This document shows positions 60,466 to 64,000 of a DNA stretch of 64,000 nucleotides, in pieces. The first letter of the stretch is position 1. Every line of letters begins with the position of its first letter. The translations under genes and the position numbers were made by a program. The notes under the pieces were generated by a model that made no database searches, was not told the origin of the DNA, and worked only from the letters and a program-made list of their open reading frames with translations. The stretch lies in the NCBI GenBank assembly GCA_902786665.1, contig CADADN010000003.1:62001-126000 (forward strand), given 5' to 3'. The stretch comes from an uncultured Prevotellaceae bacterium (GTDB lineage Bacteria; Bacteroidota; Bacteroidia; Bacteroidales; Bacteroidaceae).

Positions 60466-60635
60466 TATCGCAAGTTAGGGGAAATGAAGTTTGAAGAGGG
60501 CTTAAAATATAAATGGAATTGCATCATTGCCATCAAATATGGCACCAAATGAACATATGTCCCTTTAACTCCCCTTTAACTCCTCTTTAACTCCCTTTTA
60601 ACTCCTGTTTGTGATGTCCCTTTAACTCTCTGAAA
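60466..60635 (+). repeat. composite element E (conserved segment plus decamers)
   Basis: AACTATCGCAAGTTAGGGGA and AATGAAGTTTGAAGAGGGCT (60465-60505) open the element. A single relative of the 25-bp unit follows (ATATGGCACCAAATGAACATAT, 60537-60558), then GTCCCTTTAACTCC and further decamers to 60635, ending next to the ATG at 60642. It links the 25-bp repeat, the decamers and the conserved segment in one short piece. Confidence 0.82.
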
Positions 60636-60641
60636 TAGAAT

Positions 60642-61355
60642 ATGAAATATGAAAACGACCCCATGGGAAGGGCCATCCTCGACCATGTCAAACGACAGGG
60701 TGGGGAAGTGGACAGACTCAGGGTGTTCTCCCCGATGTTTGAGGAGGACGAAATGCCTATGCAAACTCTTTTCCGCCAATACAATGACATGCCGGAGATT
60801 GAACGGATGGCTCTCGATATGGTGGAAGGAAAGACCCTGGATGTGGGAGCTGGTTCTGGCTGCCATTCGCTTATCCTTCAGCAAATGGGAGTCGATGTGA
60901 CCGCCATCGATATTTCACCTTTGGCTGTGGAGGCTATGAAACTCAGAGGGGTGAAGAAAGCCTTTGTGCAGGACTTCTTCTCTCTTGAAGGATGCTTCGA
61001 CACCATCCTTATGATGATGAATGGTATTGGTATAGTCGGGTCATTGGAACGCTTGCCTGTTTTCTTCCGACAACTCGACAGAATCCTGGCACCAGGGGGG
61101 CAACTGCTGTGTGATTCTTCAGACATCAGTTATGTCTTCGAGGATGAAAACGGGATGGTGGAATATCCCGACACCGGGCATTACTATGGTGAACTGAACT
61201 ACAGGATGCAATACAAGGACATCATCGGGGAGCCTTTCACGTGGTACTATATCGATGCTGACACACTAAAACAAAAGGCTGAGAAAAACGGATATGATGT
61301 CAAGGTGGTCGCTGAAGGTGACCATTATGAGTACTTGGCTAAAATTACAAAATAG
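60642..61355 (+). CDS. class I SAM-dependent methyltransferase
   Basis: 237 aa. Motif I GKTLDVGAGSGCHSLILQ (about 63-80), motif II VTAIDISPLAVEAM, motif III FDTILMMMNGIGIVGSLERLPVFFRQLDRILAPGGQLLCDSSD. The C-terminal region YYGELNYRMQYKDIIGEPFTWYYIDADTLKQ may bind the acceptor, which is unknown. The start follows element E by 6 bp. Confidence 0.9.
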   Translation: MKYENDPMGRAILDHVKRQGGEVDRLRVFSPMFEEDEMPMQTLFRQYNDMPEIERMALDMVEGKTLDVGAGSGCHSLILQQMGVDVTAIDISPLAVEAMKLRGVKKAFVQDFFSLEGCFDTILMMMNGIGIVGSLERLPVFFRQLDRILAPGGQLLCDSSDISYVFEDENGMVEYPDTGHYYGELNYRMQYKDIIGEPFTWYYIDADTLKQKAEKNGYDVKVVAEGDHYEYLAKITK

Positions 61356-61405
61356 TTGAAAACAGAAATTGCGACTTGTCAACTCACCATCTACTCCCTT
61401 GATAT

Positions 61406-61687
61406 ATGTTCAAAGAATTCATCTTCCCACATTCCGTGCTGTTTTACCTCGTTGTTGTTAATGTGGTCACCTTCTTTATTTATGGCATCGACAAAAGGAA
61501 GGCTATGCATGGAAAATGGCGAATCTCTGAAATATCGCTATTTGCATGGGCTATCATCGGCGGCTCCATCGGGGCGTGGATGGGAATGTATCTATGGCAT
61601 CATAAGACGTGCCATAAGAAATTCACATATGGCATACCACTGCTCTTGATAGTCCAAATCGTTCTTGCATATTGTATTTTAAAGTAA
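61406..61687 (+). CDS. DUF1294 small membrane protein
   Basis: 93 aa with three hydrophobic segments. VVNVVTFFIYGIDKRKAMHGKWRISEISLF and GGSIGAWMGMYLWHHKTCHKKFTYGIPLLL are diagnostic of DUF1294 (often the C-terminal half of cold-shock fusion proteins). Function unknown. It lies 50 bp after the methyltransferase and is followed by a terminator. Confidence 0.9.
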   Translation: MFKEFIFPHSVLFYLVVVNVVTFFIYGIDKRKAMHGKWRISEISLFAWAIIGGSIGAWMGMYLWHHKTCHKKFTYGIPLLLIVQIVLAYCILK

Positions 61688-61691
61688 ACGT

Positions 61692-61715
61692 AAGGCGCCA
61701 TTTGGGCGCCTTTTC
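61692..61715 (+). terminator. intrinsic terminator
   Basis: AAGGCGCC-(ATTTG)-GGCGCCTT followed by TTCT, 4 bp after the DUF1294 stop. Confidence 0.9.
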
Positions 61716-61824
61716 TATTTGTCCAAATCTCATTCTAAGTTTCATTTTTTTTATATAGTGTTTATTTGATACTCAAAACCCGCAAATTTCTCACAAAAAT
61801 AAGACAATATTCATCAAAATCCAT

Positions 61825-61832
61825 TATCTTTG
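61825..61832 (+). promoter_or_regulatory. -7 box of the carboxylesterase gene
   Basis: TATCTTTG, 44 bp before the ATG. The -33 element is not obvious. Confidence 0.5.
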
Positions 61833-61875
61833 CAACATACTTTAAACGTAAAAAACAACTATTCAACTATTCATC

Positions 61876-63384
61876 ATGAAAAAACTTTTATTGCCTCTTC
61901 TGTTTATGGCGGCGGTGTCTGCCTATGCACAAGAAAACCCAGTGTTAACTATTGAGGGGGGTCAGGTAAAGGGCGTGTTGGCCGATGACCATCCTGACGT
62001 GTATGTCTATCGTGGCATTCCATACGCTGCGCCTCCCATCAAGGAAAACAGATGGAAGGAACCACAACCTGTCGTGCCATGGAAAGGCGTGAAAATCTGC
62101 GATACATTTGGCCATCCAAGCTATCAGGCTATTCAATACCCCGGTGGATACTTCACGGAGTGGGGCTATGGAAAAGAGGCTCCTTATAGTGAGGACTGCC
62201 TTTACCTGAATGTATGGACCAAGGCTCCCGGCAAGGTGTCGAAGAAACTTCCCGTCGCACTATGGATACATGGCGGCGGCTATCGCGAGGGATGGGGCTC
62301 GGAACCTGAGTTCGACGGACAGGAATGGGGCGCTAAGGACGTGGTGCTCGTTTCCATCAACTACCGTCTCGGAGTGTTCGGCTTTTTGACTCACCCTTTG
62401 CTCTCGGAGGAGAGTCCACACAAGGTGTCGGGAAACTATGGCATTCTCGACCAGATTGAGGCATTGAAATGGATTAAGAAAAATATCGAACAGTTTGGCG
62501 GCGACCCCAACAATGTCACTATTTTCGGACAGAGTGCCGGCGGTGGTAGCGTGCGCACACTTTGTGAGTCTCCTTTGGCTCGCGGTCTCTTCCACAAGGC
62601 GGTTATCATGAGTGCACAGGGGCTCAGCATACCAAATCCCAATGGAGGAGGCATGATGGGAGGCCGTTACGGTGGTGGCTCCATCGCCGATGCTGCCGCT
62701 AATGCAAAGAAAGTGTTTGACTGGGCCGGACTGACCGACTTGCAGAAGATGCGTCAGGCATCCACGGAGACCGTCTTCGCACTTAGCAATCTCTACGGAC
62801 AGGTAACAGGCGAACGTATGATGTTGCCATATATGCCGTTGATTGATGGTTATGTCAGCGTGAAAAGCTTTGACGATGCCACCCGCGAAGGCACTTTGGC
62901 CGACGTGCCCTATATGATTGGTTTCACGCTCAACGACATGGGCAACATGGCACCCAACATCGCTGAGTTCTGCAAGGTGCGCCAGAGCAAGGGGGGGAAG
63001 GCTTGGGCCTATGAGTTTGCTAGGCCGTTGCCCGACGACGGCTCTCATCCTGAGGTGACACAGCGCCTGAGGGGGGCTTTCCACTCTTCCGACCTTTGGT
63101 TCGTCTTCAAGTCGCTGAAGCATTGCTGGCGTCCTTGGACAAAGGGCGACTGGGACCTCTCAGAGAAGATGCTGACGGCATGGACCAACTTCGTGAAGTA
63201 CAGCGACCCCAATGGCAAGAATGGTGGCAATTGGGCTCCTTGCACGGAGAAGAAACCTCATTTCATGGTGTTCAAACTCAACGACCAGGATGTTGAGGCT
63301 TCCTTCTTCGGAGAACCTGAGATTGCTCCTCAACAAGGATTCGGACCTATGTTCGGCCCCGGACCAGCTGGTGGCAGAAGATAA
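61876..63384 (+). CDS. exported type-B carboxylesterase
   Basis: 502 aa, signal peptide 1-19 (MKKLLLPLLFMAAVSAYA). Carboxylesterase-B signatures: EDCLYLNVWTKAP, oxyanion HGGGYREGWG, nucleophile S220 in FGQSAGGGS. The catalytic His falls in the C-terminal third, after the SDLWFVFKSL segment. It cleaves esters of small alcohols or glycan-linked acids at the envelope. It precedes the GH43 gene, separated by a terminator and promoter, so independent transcription is likely. Confidence 0.93.
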   Translation: MKKLLLPLLFMAAVSAYAQENPVLTIEGGQVKGVLADDHPDVYVYRGIPYAAPPIKENRWKEPQPVVPWKGVKICDTFGHPSYQAIQYPGGYFTEWGYGKEAPYSEDCLYLNVWTKAPGKVSKKLPVALWIHGGGYREGWGSEPEFDGQEWGAKDVVLVSINYRLGVFGFLTHPLLSEESPHKVSGNYGILDQIEALKWIKKNIEQFGGDPNNVTIFGQSAGGGSVRTLCESPLARGLFHKAVIMSAQGLSIPNPNGGGMMGGRYGGGSIADAAANAKKVFDWAGLTDLQKMRQASTETVFALSNLYGQVTGERMMLPYMPLIDGYVSVKSFDDATREGTLADVPYMIGFTLNDMGNMAPNIAEFCKVRQSKGGKAWAYEFARPLPDDGSHPEVTQRLRGAFHSSDLWFVFKSLKHCWRPWTKGDWDLSEKMLTAWTNFVKYSDPNGKNGGNWAPCTEKKPHFMVFKLNDQDVEASFFGEPEIAPQQGFGPMFGPGPAGGRR

Positions 63385-63407
63385 TCTGAGCAGAATTCCA
63401 TATTATG

Positions 63408-63439
63408 AAAAAAAGCCGACGATCATGCCGGCTTTTTTT
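63408..63439 (+). terminator. intrinsic terminator
   Basis: A7-GCCG, loop ACGATCATGC, CGGC-T7, 24 bp after the carboxylesterase stop. Confidence 0.88.
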
Positions 63440-63536
63440 CGAATACAATGCTATTCTTCTTGTCTAATAATGTTTTCATTTTGACGCAATACACAAAATA
63501 GCGCGATTGTTGCATGGAAAAATGTCAAATCATTGC

Positions 63537-63544
63537 TATCTTTG
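63537..63544 (+). promoter_or_regulatory. -7 box of the GH43 gene
   Basis: TATCTTTG, 48 bp before the ATG; TTGTTGC about 23 bp upstream may be the -33 element. Confidence 0.55.
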
Positions 63545-63592
63545 TGCGTGATATCGTAATCCTTGCACAATACAATCATTAATATCAACATT

Positions 63593-64000
63593 ATGAAACA
63601 TTTTTCAGCTTTTCTGCTTTTGAGTTTGATGTGTACCTTCGGATTTGCCCAAACGATGAAGGAAGCACCCGTAAAGAACCCGATGTTGTGGGCGGACGTG
63701 CCCGACCCTGATGTCATACGAGTGGGCGATACTTTCTATCTCGTCAGCACCACCATGCACCTGATGCCTGGGGCTCCGGTGATGGCGTCGAAGGACTTGA
63801 AAAACTGGGAGACCGTAGGCTACATCTTCGACAAACTGACCGACTCGCCGAAGTACGACTTGGCTTTCTCCTTGCCTCTCGACCAACAAAAGGGTGAGGG
63901 GGTCGGCACTGTTTATGGGCGTGGACAGTGGGCCACATCGCTGAAATATCATGATGGAAAGTTTTGGGCCCTCCTCGCTCCCAACGAGCAGGGCTCCATG
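63593..64000 (+). CDS. exported GH43-type glycosidase, 5' part
   Basis: The frame is open from ATG 63593 through the window end. Signal peptide MKHFSAFLLLSLMCTFGFA, then the five-bladed propeller start: NPMLWADVPDPDVIRVGDTFYLVSTT with the likely catalytic base Asp (VPDPDVI), and LKNWETVGYIFDKLTDS. This is typical of beta-xylosidases/arabinofuranosidases acting on plant xylan or arabinan. About 136 residues are visible, so the subfamily and any C-terminal carbohydrate-binding domain cannot be judged. Confidence 0.88.
   Translation, partial: MKHFSAFLLLSLMCTFGFAQTMKEAPVKNPMLWADVPDPDVIRVGDTFYLVSTTMHLMPGAPVMASKDLKNWETVGYIFDKLTDSPKYDLAFSLPLDQQKGEGVGTVYGRGQWATSLKYHDGKFWALLAPNEQGSM

Overview
The window looks like a chromosomal segment of a Bacteroidales bacterium, most likely Prevotellaceae (Prevotella/Segatella-like). 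Evidence: sigma-ABfr-type promoters (TTTG, then about 19 bp, then TANNTTTG) before many genes; near absence of Shine-Dalgarno sequences; Bacteroidetes-typical genes (Fkp, a TamL/BamA-type barrel, a fused Nfn-type oxidoreductase, many exported glycosidases). I see no insertion sequence, prophage, CRISPR array or rRNA operon.

Layout. 0-8 kb: 3' end of an outer-membrane barrel gene, tRNA-Val and tRNA-Tyr, a YfhO-like membrane protein, the bifunctional L-fucose salvage enzyme Fkp, and a J-domain protein behind a textbook sigma-54 promoter and a strong Shine-Dalgarno. 8-13.5 kb: exported endonuclease and an exported protein of unknown function, a HAD phosphatase, an MFS transporter, and a Lys/Glu-rich coiled-coil protein. 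13.6-24.1 kb: a minus-strand housekeeping block (serS, fused Nfn-like oxidoreductase, DUF486 protein, ttcA, SNF2 helicase, an unknown 605-aa partner), preceded by rplU-rpmA. 24.3-35.3 kb: GH2 enzyme; SpoU methyltransferase; a probable cell-wall sugar salvage pair (AmgK-like kinase fused to a RapZ C-terminal domain, then a MurU-like uridylyltransferase); guaA; a fucose-isomerase-fold protein; a HAD; a GNAT enzyme. 35.3-41.5 kb: exported DUF4353 protein and GH78 rhamnosidase, separated by a gene-free kilobase. 41.6-57.2 kb: a dense redox/detoxification island with three flavin-reductase-fold proteins (cytosolic, lipoprotein, secreted), two nitroreductases (one a lipoprotein), two flavodoxin-fold proteins, a NimA-like protein, a ClbS-like protein, an exported UroD-fold protein, thioredoxin, RidA, two SDRs and an aldo-keto reductase. 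57.4-64 kb: Sel1 protein, GNAT, two methyltransferases, beta-carbonic anhydrase, DUF1294 protein, type-B carboxylesterase and the start of a GH43 enzyme.

The most unusual content is in repeats and gene fusion. (1) Pyrimidine-rich arrays of 10-bp (in one case 7-bp) units sit between genes at about eleven places. Every array of four or more units has its pyrimidine strand on the given strand, even inside minus-strand operons. (2) Several of these arrays are joined to a conserved upstream segment, forming a composite element in front of redox and methyltransferase genes. (3) A palindromic element is tandemly duplicated at 43951-44106, forms the C-terminal tail of one protein, and is embedded in frame in a second, unrelated protein. 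(4) The AmgK-RapZ fusion couples a cell-wall sugar kinase to an amino-sugar-sensing domain.
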